Part shown: positions 54,595 to 63,242 of the stretch, piece by piece
Layout of the letters: each line of letters begins with the position of its first letter
How positions within the stretch are numbered: position 1 is the first letter of the stretch
Virus record (IMG/VR): IMGVR_UViG_3300027806_000039
Coordinates: 1-64,000 of that record
Reading direction: 5' to 3' (one strand)
From: a virus
Length of the DNA stretch: 64,000 nucleotides
Position numbers and translations under genes: made by a program
The notes under the pieces: model-generated
The model's database searches: none
The model's input: only the letters and a program-made list of their open reading frames with translations
Told to the model about the DNA's origin: nothing

Positions 54595-55600
54595 GCTGCC
54601 TCAGGAAATCGCGGAGAGACGCCGCCTTGCCGCGAGCCCGCAGCACGCGGTCGATCTCGGCTTTTCGCACTTCGGCTTCGGCGGAACGCCACGCATCAAA
54701 GGACCGCTTCGCCACGCTCACGTCAGCATCTGGATAGGCCGGGAACGTCACCGGCCCAACGTCGATTAGCGTGTCAATCTTCGTGACGGTGCGGATGCTG
54801 CGTCCGTCTTCCACGCTCCACGCTTCACCGCCTGGAGCAATCTGGAAACTGAAGCTGCTGCCGCGCACGATATTCGCTTCGATGTTGCTGGCAAGATCGC
54901 GCCCGTAGGTTGTGTCGGGCACGGGGAACTCATACCGCAGCCCGATCTCGTCCACGTTCATCCGCAGCGTGCCAGGGAACCTGGCCAGCGGATAGTTCGG
55001 ATCGTGGTTCCAGAGCGCCCGAGTCTCCAATGACTTCTTGCGGCCGCGTCGCTCCGCGACGATCCCGAACGCCTTGGGGTCGATCCGCTCGATAAATTGG
55101 CCGTCGAGTTCCAGCGAGTTCACGCCGAACTTTGCCGCGTAGCCGACGATCCACCGGCTTTCGCCCGCGCCGTCCTCAGACCGCGACTCCACGCGGAGCA
55201 GCGGCAGGGTGCCGGATTCTTCTTCGTACAGGCTGCGTCGTTCGATCATGCTTCGGTTCTCCTCGTCTGCCGCGTTGAGTTGCCGTACCAGTTTGTTTGC
55301 CCACGCCTGCCCGGCGTCACCGCCCCATAGCGCCCAAGCTATACGCCCTGCGCTGGGAAACCCTTGCTCTGATGGGCTGAATCCTTGGCCTTGCTTGTCG
55401 ATCTCGTGCCGGTCGAAATACGCCTTCATCCTGCGAGCCGTGTCGGGCGAGATGCTGACGCCGTTGCTCAGGTCACGGGCTCGAGCAACGCCTACCTCCG
55501 TGCCACCACGGTTGAACTCTCTTCGCCACTCTAGCCCGCGCGCCGCCTCCTCTCGCACACCCGAAGGTGGCGTGAAGTCGACATGGTCATACGTAGCCAT
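54584..55600 (-). CDS. HK97-type prohead protease with an N-terminal extra domain
   Basis: 338 residues. The protease (about residues 118-300) shows Gly-Arg-Lys-Lys-Ser-Leu-Glu-Thr-Arg-Ala-Leu-Trp-Asn-His-Asp (catalytic His) and Ile-Val-Arg-Gly-Ser-Ser-Phe-Ser-Phe (Ser nucleophile), in the U35 order. The first 110 residues are a separate domain with Arg-Gly-Gly-Thr-Glu-Val-Gly-Val-Ala-Arg-Ala-Arg-Asp-Leu and Trp-Ala-Leu-Trp-Gly-Gly-Asp-Ala-Gly, a module I have seen alone and fused in phages. It should trim the capsid delta domain. Overlaps portal by 14 bases. Confidence 0.85.
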   Translation of the reverse strand: MATYDHVDFTPPSGVREEAARGLEWRREFNRGGTEVGVARARDLSNGVSISPDTARRMKAYFDRHEIDKQGQGFSPSEQGFPSAGRIAWALWGGDAGQAWANKLVRQLNAADEENRSMIERRSLYEEESGTLPLLRVESRSEDGAGESRWIVGYAAKFGVNSLELDGQFIERIDPKAFGIVAERRGRKKSLETRALWNHDPNYPLARFPGTLRMNVDEIGLRYEFPVPDTTYGRDLASNIEANIVRGSSFSFQIAPGGEAWSVEDGRSIRTVTKIDTLIDVGPVTFPAYPDADVSVAKRSFDAWRSAEAEVRKAEIDRVLRARGKAASLRDFLRQHGR

Positions 55601-57698
55601 TGGGGGCTTCCGTCTTCGTGATATCAGTCACTTTCGCTCCAGCCTGCCCGTCGAACTCACCGCCATCCCACACGCTGACGAGCGCCGCCGGATCATCTGG
55701 CGTCGCCGGCAGTTCGAGGTCGCCAAGGTTCAGGACGCCTTCGGTCATCACATGATCGACGCGACCGATGCGACCGTCCGCGAGCGTCACCCAATCGCCT
55801 TCCGCAATGGTGCCGGGGGCGGCCCGCTTTGACGTTCGCTTGCGGCTCCGCTTCGCCTTCTTCTCCATCGGCGGCTTCACGGTTTGCGGCGAGTCGTCCA
55901 CCCACACGTCCACGGCGATGCCGGCTGCCTTGGCGGCGTCGTCCTTCAGCGTCTCACCGCCGATGAGCAGCACCTGCGAGAAATACGACTTCCACTCGCC
56001 CAGCGTGTCGGCAACCAGCTGCTGGTTCTCTGGCGTGTCCTCGCGCCGCGAAATCATCACGACCGTGTTGCCGCCCTCGACCGCGTCTTCCGCGAATTCG
56101 CCCCACAGCTTCGGGTCCGCAGCGAACGTGCGGTCGAAGTCGATGCTGAGCGTCAGCGAGCGAGACTCAGGCAGCGAGCGAGCCAGCGGAGCGGCAGGAC
56201 CTGCGGCCGGTTCTGTGGCCGGGGCCGGCACGGGCGTGTCTGGCACACCCGCCAGAATCGCGTCGATCTGCTGCTGCGGAATAGACGGGAAGGCTGCCGC
56301 GACCATTGCAGAGGCACCGGCCTTGGTAACGAGCCCCGTGCTCACCTGCTGAATGATCGCGATCAGCCCCGTGATTTGTGCACCGTTCAGCGAGACTTCC
56401 GCCACCTGCGGAGCGGCATCCGCGGCCGGCTGCGTGGCCGCATCGACGCCGCCTTCGACCGCCTGGCCGTCGATGCCACTGCCCGGCATCTGCTGCGCCA
56501 TCACATCGGTCGCGGTGGGGCTTTCCCCAAGCGTGCCCATGTTCAACGGCCGATGCCGCACGTCGCCGCCTTCGACCGGGTTCATGTCCTCCAAGGCGAG
56601 GATGTCGTTCGTGCTGAGCACGCCAATGTCCCACATCGAGCGGTAGTAGCTTGATCGGCTCGCCGCGTCACCGCGGAGCAGCCCGCGAACGTCAAACGAA
56701 ATCTGGTACCGCTCACGGCTCGCGTCATCCGGCATCAAGTCGCGGGTGAACGCCGACTCCAAGCGACGCAGCCACGGCAAAATCGTGTGCTGCACGAAGT
56801 CGAGGCCAGCATGCTCAATCGAGCCGTAGGAGCCGCCGCCTACCTGAAGCAGGTGCATCGGGATGCGGAACAGCCTGGCGATTTCCTCGAGCTGGTACCG
56901 CCGCAATTCCAAGAACTGCGAATCGCTATTGCTGGCATACGGGATCCCATAGGGCTTGAGGCCGCCCGTGAGCACCGCCGTTTCGAAAGCGTTGTGCGGG
57001 CCGCGATGCTTGCGGTTCCACCCTTCGGCCAGTTCCCGGCGAGCCTCCGCGTTGAGCGGATTGTCGGTGCTGAGAATGAAGCCGGGCCGGGCACCGCCGC
57101 CAAAGAATCTCGCCCCGTGAATCTCGCACGCCCGTGCCAGCGCAATCGCATCGCGGCACGACTCTGCGATGCTCTCGCCATGCACGCCGTCATCGCTCGG
57201 GCCGCGGACGTGCAGGATTTGCTCCTGCGAATAGACCGTCTGACGCCCCTTCGCCTCGCGATAGCTGTACCTCAGCCGGTCGTTCTCAATTGTCTCGACC
57301 TTCATCCGGCTCGGGTGCAGCGGCAGCACTTGGTCAGCCGCCCCCGACGCCCCCGGCTTGATCTCGCTGTAGGCGTCGCCCCACAACGCGACATGCCGCA
57401 CCAGCTGCTCCCGCCACTCAAACGAGGTCTGCCATGCGTTCGGCTGAGAGTGCAGCCGGCGATAGAGAGGCAGTTCCTTAGCCTGACGCTTGCCGCCGTT
57501 GCTCAGCCGCTCGAGCACATGGAGCGGCAGGCTCGCCACCGTCTCGCTCAGGATCCGCACGCACGCGAATACCGCCGCCACCATCGTGGCGTTGTCGGCA
57601 CTGATCCGCACACCCGCCGGGCTGCGGCTGCCGCCGTCTTCATCCCACGAACGCTCGTCGCCGGGTAGCCAGAGGATGCGATTTTCGTGGGCGATCAT
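55587..57698 (-). CDS. portal protein fused to a C-terminal HAD phosphatase-like domain
   Basis: 703 residues from the ATG at 57698 (ATGA with the terminase). Residues 1-400 are an HK97-family portal (Ala-Cys-Val-Arg-Ile-Leu-Ser-Glu-Thr-Val-Ala-Ser-Leu-Pro and Ile-Pro-Met-His-Leu-Leu-Gln-Val). Residues about 516-608 form a HAD domain: Asp520-Phe-Asp522-Arg-Thr (motif I), Ser550 after a hydrophobic strand (motif II), Lys585/590 (III) and Asp601-Asp602 (IV). A basic linker and a 50-residue SH3/KOW-like domain (Gly-Asp-Trp-Val-Thr-Leu-Ala-Asp-Gly) close the chain. The unfused part is a normal portal size. No stop or frameshift separates the parts, so the fusion is read directly from sequence. 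Confidence 0.85.
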   Translation of the reverse strand: MIAHENRILWLPGDERSWDEDGGSRSPAGVRISADNATMVAAVFACVRILSETVASLPLHVLERLSNGGKRQAKELPLYRRLHSQPNAWQTSFEWREQLVRHVALWGDAYSEIKPGASGAADQVLPLHPSRMKVETIENDRLRYSYREAKGRQTVYSQEQILHVRGPSDDGVHGESIAESCRDAIALARACEIHGARFFGGGARPGFILSTDNPLNAEARRELAEGWNRKHRGPHNAFETAVLTGGLKPYGIPYASNSDSQFLELRRYQLEEIARLFRIPMHLLQVGGGSYGSIEHAGLDFVQHTILPWLRRLESAFTRDLMPDDASRERYQISFDVRGLLRGDAASRSSYYRSMWDIGVLSTNDILALEDMNPVEGGDVRHRPLNMGTLGESPTATDVMAQQMPGSGIDGQAVEGGVDAATQPAADAAPQVAEVSLNGAQITGLIAIIQQVSTGLVTKAGASAMVAAAFPSIPQQQIDAILAGVPDTPVPAPATEPAAGPAAPLARSLPESRSLTLSIDFDRTFAADPKLWGEFAEDAVEGGNTVVMISRREDTPENQQLVADTLGEWKSYFSQVLLIGGETLKDDAAKAAGIAVDVWVDDSPQTVKPPMEKKAKRSRKRTSKRAAPGTIAEGDWVTLADGRIGRVDHVMTEGVLNLGDLELPATPDDPAALVSVWDGGEFDGQAGAKVTDITKTEAPNGYV

Positions 57699-59314
57699 AT
57701 GAAGAAGATTTCGGGTGTGGATGCCGAGTTGGTGACGCTGTTTGCTTCCCACCCGCCGAGCGCGAATATGCACGCCACGATGCCGTCAATGCGTCCAGTG
57801 CTCTTCTTCTTCACTGGCCGAATGTCCTCGAACGCATTGCTCTCCGTGCACACACACCCAGCCATCCACGACAGCACAGGATTTCCTCCGTGCCGAATCC
57901 GCTGCTGAAGCACAAGCGACTCAAGCAACTTCGTCGGGCTGCTCATGGAGCGGAAGCCTTGCCCGAATGATTCCACGGAGAGCCCTTCCCCTTGCAGTTC
58001 CACCCCCAGCTGCACAGCACCCGTCATGTCCATCAAGACGCGCTCCACCTTGTGCTTTTTCGCGTATTGCAGCACGTACTCGCGAATAACAGCGTGGTCG
58101 ATCACGTTGCCGTCGGTGGCCGTGATGTAGCCAGAGTTCACCCAGTGCTGGAACGGCTGGCGATCAGTCCGCTCGCGTTCCATAATCAGGTCGCGAGGCG
58201 CCCAAAACATCGCATCGATGTCGAAGGTTCCATCGTCAGACGGGAACAGAGCGACGCATGCCGAAAGGTCAGTGGACTTCGACAAGTCCATGCCGATGAT
58301 GCACTTCCTGCCGGCGAGTGGCTCTCGCGGCATTTCAGAGCAGGCCGCCCACTTCTCCGGGTCAAGCCACCTGTTCGTGCTCTCTACCCAGACCCCAAGC
58401 GAATATCTCAGCCAGCCATTGAGCTTCGACGGCTTATTCCTCGCCTCTTGAGCATCGGCCGCGAAGCTATCGACCGTCATGGTGATCCCCATGCCAGGAT
58501 TGCACCGCTTCCATACAGCCGGGTCGAAGTAGTCATCGGTCCCGTCGGCCTTGGCCGCGAAAATCTTCCCGTAGAACCTTGGGTCGTACTTCGGATCTGC
58601 CATCACCTGCTCGGCGTATTCGTGCTGCTCCCAGCAAATCGTGTCTCGTCGGTCGCCGGCCGTCGTGATCGTCGCGAGGAGCGGCTCTCGCCTTGAGCGT
58701 CCCGAGTAGCGAAGCGCCTCGAAAAGGCGTCGGTCGGGCCATGCATGCAGTTCGTCGCAGAACACGAACGAATAGGACGGCCCTTCAGCCGCACCGGCGT
58801 CGCGTGAAATCACCCGCATACTGCTGCCGGTCTGCTGGCAGACAATCGTCTTTCGCGAGTCGATCACTTCAAGCGACGCGGCCAACTCTGGCGAACGCTT
58901 CACCATCGCGGCTGTCTCGTCAAAGATGATCGCCGCCTGGTTTCGGTCTTTGGCAGCAATGCAACCCAACTCGCCGTCGCCCTCCATCAGCAAGTGCCAA
59001 ATGGAAAGACACGAAAGAAGCGTTGATTTAGCGTTTTTCTTCGGCACCTCAAGGTAGGCGAGCCGATACCGCCTGAGCCCGTCGTTCGTCTTCCACCCGT
59101 AGAGCGGCTCGATCACGTCGTGCTTGTGCCAGTCGAGCAGACGCATCGGCTCGCCGGCCTTCGCCGTTGGCGAGTCTTTCGTGTGGCAGCACACGGCCTC
59201 GAGGAATTTGATCACGAGGTCGGCGGCGTCACCGTTGTAGGTGTAGCCCTCGACCCACTCATGCCTTCTTCTTGAGGGCAAGGAACTTGGCGAGCGTGCT
59301 TTCTTGCTTGGCAT
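57695..59314 (-). CDS. terL: terminase large subunit
   Basis: 539 residues. The ATPase half has Walker A-like Val-Pro-Lys-Lys-Asn-Ala-Lys-Ser-Thr and Walker B Phe-Val-Phe-Cys-Asp-Glu-Leu-His-Ala-Trp. The nuclease half has Ile-Ile-Gly-Met-Asp-Leu-Ser and a later Val-Leu-Met-Asp-Met-Thr-Gly, as in HK97-type large subunits. It packages DNA into the prohead. The start overlaps the small subunit by 56 bases. Confidence 0.92.
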   Translation of the reverse strand: MPSKKARSPSSLPSRRRHEWVEGYTYNGDAADLVIKFLEAVCCHTKDSPTAKAGEPMRLLDWHKHDVIEPLYGWKTNDGLRRYRLAYLEVPKKNAKSTLLSCLSIWHLLMEGDGELGCIAAKDRNQAAIIFDETAAMVKRSPELAASLEVIDSRKTIVCQQTGSSMRVISRDAGAAEGPSYSFVFCDELHAWPDRRLFEALRYSGRSRREPLLATITTAGDRRDTICWEQHEYAEQVMADPKYDPRFYGKIFAAKADGTDDYFDPAVWKRCNPGMGITMTVDSFAADAQEARNKPSKLNGWLRYSLGVWVESTNRWLDPEKWAACSEMPREPLAGRKCIIGMDLSKSTDLSACVALFPSDDGTFDIDAMFWAPRDLIMERERTDRQPFQHWVNSGYITATDGNVIDHAVIREYVLQYAKKHKVERVLMDMTGAVQLGVELQGEGLSVESFGQGFRSMSSPTKLLESLVLQQRIRHGGNPVLSWMAGCVCTESNAFEDIRPVKKKSTGRIDGIVACIFALGGWEANSVTNSASTPEIFFI

Positions 59315-59750
59315 CAGGCTCCACCTTGAGCGACGAACGTGCCGCAGGCGACAGGCCGAAGTCGGCTTCCAACTGCCGCAGCTGCTGGGCCAGTTTGTGA
59401 GCGATGCTCACCTCTGGCCGTTGTGCGATGTACTTGATTTCGCCGCCATCGTTCAGGATCGGGTACGTGTCACCTTCTGCCTTCAATTTCGCACGAACGG
59501 CAAGCCACCATTCGTACGTGTCGCAGTACCGGGCGAGCGCCTCAACGTCGGCCCGCGTCATCACCTTGACCGCCTGGAGCATGGGGAGCAGTTCTTGCCA
59601 TCGCTTTGCCGCGATCTCTCCAAGGTGCAGCGGCATGGCGATGCCATCAGCTGGCGGCTCCGGCTCAGCACTATTCAGCCGTTGCTTGCCAGGATTGCCA
59701 CGAAGAATCTTGAATTTCGTCGGTGTAGGACGTGGTCCGCGTCGCCCCAT
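59259..59750 (-). CDS. terS: terminase small subunit (P27 family)
   Basis: 163 residues from the ATG at 59750. Met-Gly-Arg-Arg-Gly-Pro-Arg-Pro-Thr-Pro-Thr-Lys is the standard P27 start. The central helix pair (Arg-Trp-Gln-Glu-Leu-Leu-Pro-Met-Leu) and a Lys-rich end follow. It recognises the packaging site for the large subunit. Confidence 0.88.
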   Translation of the reverse strand: MGRRGPRPTPTKFKILRGNPGKQRLNSAEPEPPADGIAMPLHLGEIAAKRWQELLPMLQAVKVMTRADVEALARYCDTYEWWLAVRAKLKAEGDTYPILNDGGEIKYIAQRPEVSIAHKLAQQLRQLEADFGLSPAARSSLKVEPDAKQESTLAKFLALKKKA

Positions 59751-59752
59751 CG

Positions 59753-60742
59753 TCAGCACTCCACAAAAACTAGCCGCAATTGCCCGCCAGCCTTGTTGCT
59801 CTTCCTGCCGTTACATCTCCGGCAGAGGCACTGTGAATTGTCGAACGTGTTGCCTTTGCCTGGCACGCCCCATGACAGTGGCACGATGTGATCGTGCTCA
59901 GCGTTGCGTAGGCTGGCCTTGCGGGTTCGCTTATTGATCCGCCACGGTCCTTTATGGCACTTTGTGCCGCAGTTCTGGCAGACCCAACCGTCACGCTCGC
60001 ACACGGCCTCCCTAGTGCACACCGGGTCGAACGGGACGTTGTAGTGACGGCATTTCCGCCGAAGCGTGGTCGTTCGGGTTATCTTCGCCCAGCTCTCCCT
60101 GGCCTGGCCGGATCGCTCGGCACGCGGGCGATTCTTTCCCCATCGATGGTCCATTGAGCACTCGCGAGAGCAGAACTTGTTTTTGCCTTGCCACTCGTTC
60201 TTCAAGCTCCTCTTTGGAAATGGCTTGCCGCACTGAAGGCATTGAATCGAAGGACGGTGTCGCGTGTTGTGGAAACACGCCCGAGAGCAGAACTTGCCAT
60301 CGCCGGCTCGGCCCGCGCGCCGCTCAAACTGTTTCCCGCAGGCTGTGCAGTTGATTACGACCCGGCTGCGGCTGGCTGTGTGGCCGCACTGCGCGGAGCA
60401 GAATTTCTGCCGTGGCCGAGATGACAGAAATGCGTTCCCGCAATGCAGGCAGCAAAGCGAGTAGATTTTGTCTCTCCCTGCCCTGTGTCTTTCGCGACTG
60501 CGCGCGACCTCTTTTGCTGCCATGCATTTTGGGCACAACTTTGGGAACGGCCCTCTTCTTGGAAGCTGTGAAAGCGATGTTCCACAGCCGACGCACGCTG
60601 CGGAACTCCACTTTGTTGTCGCCCTTGATCTCAGCCTGGCGGAAGTGTTTTTCGACTTGCAAGACGGGCAGCGAATTGGCCAACGGCGTGCTGGCAACTG
60701 GCGTTGAAGTTGCGATCCGCAGTCGATGCATGCGCGAGACAT
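59753..60742 (-). CDS. HNH endonuclease with multiple zinc ribbons
   Basis: 329 residues. At least five Cys-x-x-Cys pairs (for example Cys-Ile-Asp-Cys, Cys-Pro-Ser-Cys, Cys-Val-Gly-Cys, Cys-Leu-His-Cys, Cys-Gln-Asn-Cys) spread over residues 1-260 suggest several zinc ribbons. The C-terminal nuclease has Asn-Ala-Glu-His-Asp-His-Ile-Val-Pro-Leu and Leu-Cys-Arg-Arg-Cys-Asn-Gly-Arg-Lys-Ser. It lies between the typical phage HNH gene at 60900 and terS, so it may be an inserted homing gene. Confidence 0.75.
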   Translation of the reverse strand: MSRACIDCGSQLQRQLPARRWPIRCPSCKSKNTSARLRSRATTKWSSAACVGCGTSLSQLPRRGPFPKLCPKCMAAKEVARSRERHRAGRDKIYSLCCLHCGNAFLSSRPRQKFCSAQCGHTASRSRVVINCTACGKQFERRAGRAGDGKFCSRACFHNTRHRPSIQCLQCGKPFPKRSLKNEWQGKNKFCSRECSMDHRWGKNRPRAERSGQARESWAKITRTTTLRRKCRHYNVPFDPVCTREAVCERDGWVCQNCGTKCHKGPWRINKRTRKASLRNAEHDHIVPLSWGVPGKGNTFDNSQCLCRRCNGRKSNKAGGQLRLVFVEC

Positions 60743-60899
60743 GCCAACAACATGCGGTGCCTGTCAAACGAGCAGCACCTACCCCCTGAGCGTTACCCTC
60801 GCTCACCCCTGTCGATTAGAACTTCTGGTTTCGCTCAGCAGCCCTCCAGAAAGCCTACCCCCTATGCGGTCATGCCTAGATTCTGCGCACGCGACGGCG

Positions 60900-61226
60900 T
60901 TATGCCCGGCTCTCTGCGTTCGTCTTCTTCTGGTGGCAATGCGCGCACAAACACTGGCCGCCGGCTACGTCATATCGCGACACCCCATTAACGCAGCGGT
61001 CGCTGCCGGCGACCACTGGCGAGATGTGATCGGCGTGCGCCTCTCCCTTCTTGGTGCAGAGCATGGAGCACCGGCGGCATCGCCATCCATCGCGGGTCAG
61101 CACAGCAAGACGCCACGCGAAGTGACGCTTGTCACAGTACCCACGGGAGGCAGCGTTCGGCCTAGACTCCGGCAGACTTGCTGGCCGGAGCCGAGCCTGC
61201 CGGAATCGGGGCACCCGCGTCGGCAT
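60900..61226 (-). CDS. HNH endonuclease of the packaging region
   Basis: 108 residues. Leu-Thr-Arg-Asp-Gly-Trp-Arg-Cys-Arg-Arg-Cys, Ala-Asp-His-Ile-Ser-Pro-Val-Val and Cys-Leu-Cys-Ala-His-Cys-His-Gln-Lys-Lys-Thr are the complete core. Size and position before terS match HK97-type HNH nucleases, which join the terminase in DNA cutting at cos-like ends. Confidence 0.85.
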   Translation of the reverse strand: MPTRVPRFRQARLRPASLPESRPNAASRGYCDKRHFAWRLAVLTRDGWRCRRCSMLCTKKGEAHADHISPVVAGSDRCVNGVSRYDVAGGQCLCAHCHQKKTNAESRA

Positions 61227-61229
61227 GCG

Positions 61230-61586
61230 TCAACTCTTCAGCGTCACGATCCCAGTGGTGCCGGTCGAGTTCGTGGTGCCACTCGCGATCCGCAGGAACG
61301 GCACGGCAAACGTCTCGTCAGGCAGCGGGTAGGCCCGGCCCTCAGTCGTGCTGGGACTCAGCGTGATCTCGCAGGCCGACCCGTCCACCTTCCGCAGACG
61401 ACGGTACGGCCCGGCCTCAGCCGACGCTGACCACATCTGGAGCGTGGTCGCGTTGGTGCTCATGGTGCCCAGATCGACCACGCCGCCGGCAAAGTCCTCG
61501 AGCCGCAGCGTGGTGCAGAGCGAGGTGGCGGTGTGCAGGGTGATCGAGACTTGGCGGGCACGCCGCCGCAGCTTCACTTCCGACAT
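61230..61586 (-). CDS. hypothetical beta-rich phage protein
   Basis: 118 residues, beta-rich with an Arg/Lys N-terminus (Lys-Leu-Arg-Arg-Arg-Ala-Arg) and a repeated Thr/Ser pattern at the end (Ser-Gly-Thr-Thr-Asn-Ser-Thr-Gly). Four bases before the HNH gene. It could be a small virion protein upstream of the packaging genes. Unknown family. Confidence 0.5.
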   Translation of the reverse strand: MSEVKLRRRARQVSITLHTATSLCTTLRLEDFAGGVVDLGTMSTNATTLQMWSASAEAGPYRRLRKVDGSACEITLSPSTTEGRAYPLPDETFAVPFLRIASGTTNSTGTTGIVTLKS

Positions 61587-61634
61587 GGCATATCTCCTGG
61601 GTAGGCACGGGGGATGGCCCGCGACGCGGCCTCA

Positions 61635-61829
61635 TCAGCCATCCAGCGTAGGCGTCAGATCCCGTAACCTTGCAGCCTCAGCCTCTAGTTCCTCCAGGCG
61701 GTCGGCAGCTTCGAGCAGGGCGGCACGCTGAAGCCGCACCACCTCGTCAACGTGCTGGAGGTGCACGGAGAGGTAGATATTCCCGTGGTATGACGCGAGC
61801 GTGCGGAGCTTGTCGGGAAGCGAGTGCAT
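61635..61829 (-). CDS. small coiled-coil protein
   Basis: 64 residues. Val-Val-Arg-Leu-Gln-Arg-Ala-Ala-Leu-Leu-Glu-Ala-Ala-Asp-Arg-Leu-Glu-Glu-Leu is a clear coiled coil. It stands alone between a beta protein and the DUF551 group. Unknown function. Confidence 0.55.
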   Translation of the reverse strand: MHSLPDKLRTLASYHGNIYLSVHLQHVDEVVRLQRAALLEAADRLEELEAEAARLRDLTPTLDG

Positions 61830-61850
61830 GACGGAAGGATATGGCGGTCG

Positions 61851-62048
61851 TCAATCGTCAGGCGGCTCCGGCAACGGCATCCAGTGGCTCACGTCTTGCA
61901 GTGCCGGGCGTGCCATCGCCCCAACCTCGCACTCGTAGGTGATGACCTTCACATCAACGTAGGCGTGCGGCCCGTGATGGTGGACAACGAGGTAGCGTCC
62001 CTCAGGGGGCTTGCGTTCGGCGACGGGAATCCATGCCGGCTGGCTCAT
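61851..62048 (-). CDS. DUF551-like protein (first of three)
   Basis: 65 residues: Trp-Ile-Pro-Val-Ala-Glu-Arg-Lys-Pro-Pro near the start and Ser-His-Trp-Met-Pro-Leu-Pro-Glu-Pro-Pro at the end, the two signatures of DUF551 proteins of phages and prophages. Function unknown. Two relatives lie at 62076 and 63243. Confidence 0.75.
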   Translation of the reverse strand: MSQPAWIPVAERKPPEGRYLVVHHHGPHAYVDVKVITYECEVGAMARPALQDVSHWMPLPEPPDD

Positions 62049-62075
62049 GCGCTTCTTCGCCGCAGTAGCGTCACT

Positions 62076-62384
62076 TCAGCCAGGCCACGCAGGGGGCTGC
62101 GGGAGCGGCATCCAGTGGGTCGCCCTGCCCATAACAATGCTCACGTCCTCAAGGAACTCCTCGCCAAAATAGGGGCATCTCCAATGCCCCTGAAACATAT
62201 GGGCAACCGTAACCGAGCGATCTGCCGGGTTATCTCCCTGGACGAAAACGGCAACGGCAATGCGCTCCTCTGGCAGCCGCTCCGTCACCGGAATCCAACC
62301 GTCAAGGATCGCTTGACGGTTCGCCGCAGAACCAGCGGATGCAAGAGACGGCTCAGCCGCGCCGTGCGTGTTGTCATCGCTCAT
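62076..62384 (-). CDS. DUF551-like protein (second of three)
   Basis: 102 residues with a disordered 30-residue leader, then Trp-Ile-Pro-Val-Thr-Glu-Arg-Leu-Pro and the end motif Thr-His-Trp-Met-Pro-Leu-Pro-Gln-Pro-Pro. Same domain as its neighbour with a changed middle. Function unknown. Confidence 0.75.
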   Translation of the reverse strand: MSDDNTHGAAEPSLASAGSAANRQAILDGWIPVTERLPEERIAVAVFVQGDNPADRSVTVAHMFQGHWRCPYFGEEFLEDVSIVMGRATHWMPLPQPPAWPG

Positions 62385-62417
62385 CGTTCGCCGCTCCTGA
62401 TCCTTGGCGTTCTACGG

Positions 62418-62660
62418 CTATCCGTTGCCGCACTCTTTGCACGCCGGTTTCTGGCCATCGCTGGCAATCTCCTGCGGAAACCTGTACTTGCCGCACCGCG
62501 CGCATCGTCGCTGCCTAAGTCCAGCCTTGTACTGAATGGCGGCCCACTCATCCCAATCGCAATACCCGGAAGGCGGTTGATCTCCCGGCTTATATGGCCC
62601 ACCCGAGAGCGTGATGAATCCAACTCTCCGACCGCGTGAATCCGTGATTGAAGCATCCAT
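62418..62660 (-). CDS. small zinc-ribbon protein
   Basis: 80 residues from the ATG at 62660. The end has Arg-Arg-Cys-Ala-Arg-Cys-Gly-Lys-Tyr and Ala-Cys-Lys-Glu-Cys-Gly-Asn-Gly, a zinc ribbon. The first half has Ile-Thr-Leu-Ser-Gly-Gly-Pro-Tyr. Nucleic-acid binding is possible. Confidence 0.6.
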   Translation of the reverse strand: MDASITDSRGRRVGFITLSGGPYKPGDQPPSGYCDWDEWAAIQYKAGLRQRRCARCGKYRFPQEIASDGQKPACKECGNG

Positions 62661-62683
62661 TGGAAATCCACAACGCTGGCGAC

Positions 62684-63226
62684 CTATGGCTCCAGAATGA
62701 AGGCTGCGATGTGCCGCCCCGTCCCCTTGCCCTTGGATCCGTCCTCGGTTGCGTGCCACCTAACGTCGCCAAGGTTTCGCACCTTCGCTGCCCCGCAGGC
62801 GGCAAGCATCATCAGAACCCACTTGTCCACCGGGTACACCACCACCGACAACTTGCCCTTCCGCTGCTCCTCAATCGCCTTTCGCATCCATGCCGTTGGC
62901 CCCTTCTTGCGGCCGTTGTGGATGATGGATCCGAATGGCGGGTTGACGTAGTTGCTGCTCCCCCACTCGCAAGTAAGTCCGTCGAATCCAGGTGGCACAG
63001 GGTACGGGCATGGGTCAAAGTCGAAATGAAACTCGGCGTCCAGTTCGGCGTATAGCTCTGGTGGCGTCAGCCAGTAGTGTTTGCCGTCGTCTCCGTTGCC
63101 GACGTGGAACTTGTTGAGGTGAGGCGGGAGCGTGCTCTGGTGCGCCGCCGTAGAACCAAGCGATGGAGCAGACGGCGGGAATGGAGTCCAAAGTGATAGC
63201 TGCGTCATGTGTCCGCCGCTGCTCAT
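62684..63226 (-). CDS. phage DNA N6-adenine methyltransferase (Dam, PF05869-type)
   Basis: 180 residues. Tyr-Trp-Leu-Thr-Pro-Pro-Glu-Leu-Tyr, Phe-Asp-Pro-Cys-Pro and Tyr-Val-Asn-Pro-Pro-Phe-Gly (motif IV with Asn-Pro-Pro-Phe) match this family of phage adenine methyltransferases. It may protect phage DNA or change regulation. Together with the C5-type enzyme next to it, phage B could modify both A and C. Confidence 0.85.
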   Translation of the reverse strand: MSSGGHMTQLSLWTPFPPSAPSLGSTAAHQSTLPPHLNKFHVGNGDDGKHYWLTPPELYAELDAEFHFDFDPCPYPVPPGFDGLTCEWGSSNYVNPPFGSIIHNGRKKGPTAWMRKAIEEQRKGKLSVVVYPVDKWVLMMLAACGAAKVRNLGDVRWHATEDGSKGKGTGRHIAAFILEP

Positions 63227-63242
63227 CGCCAGCGTTCTGTGG

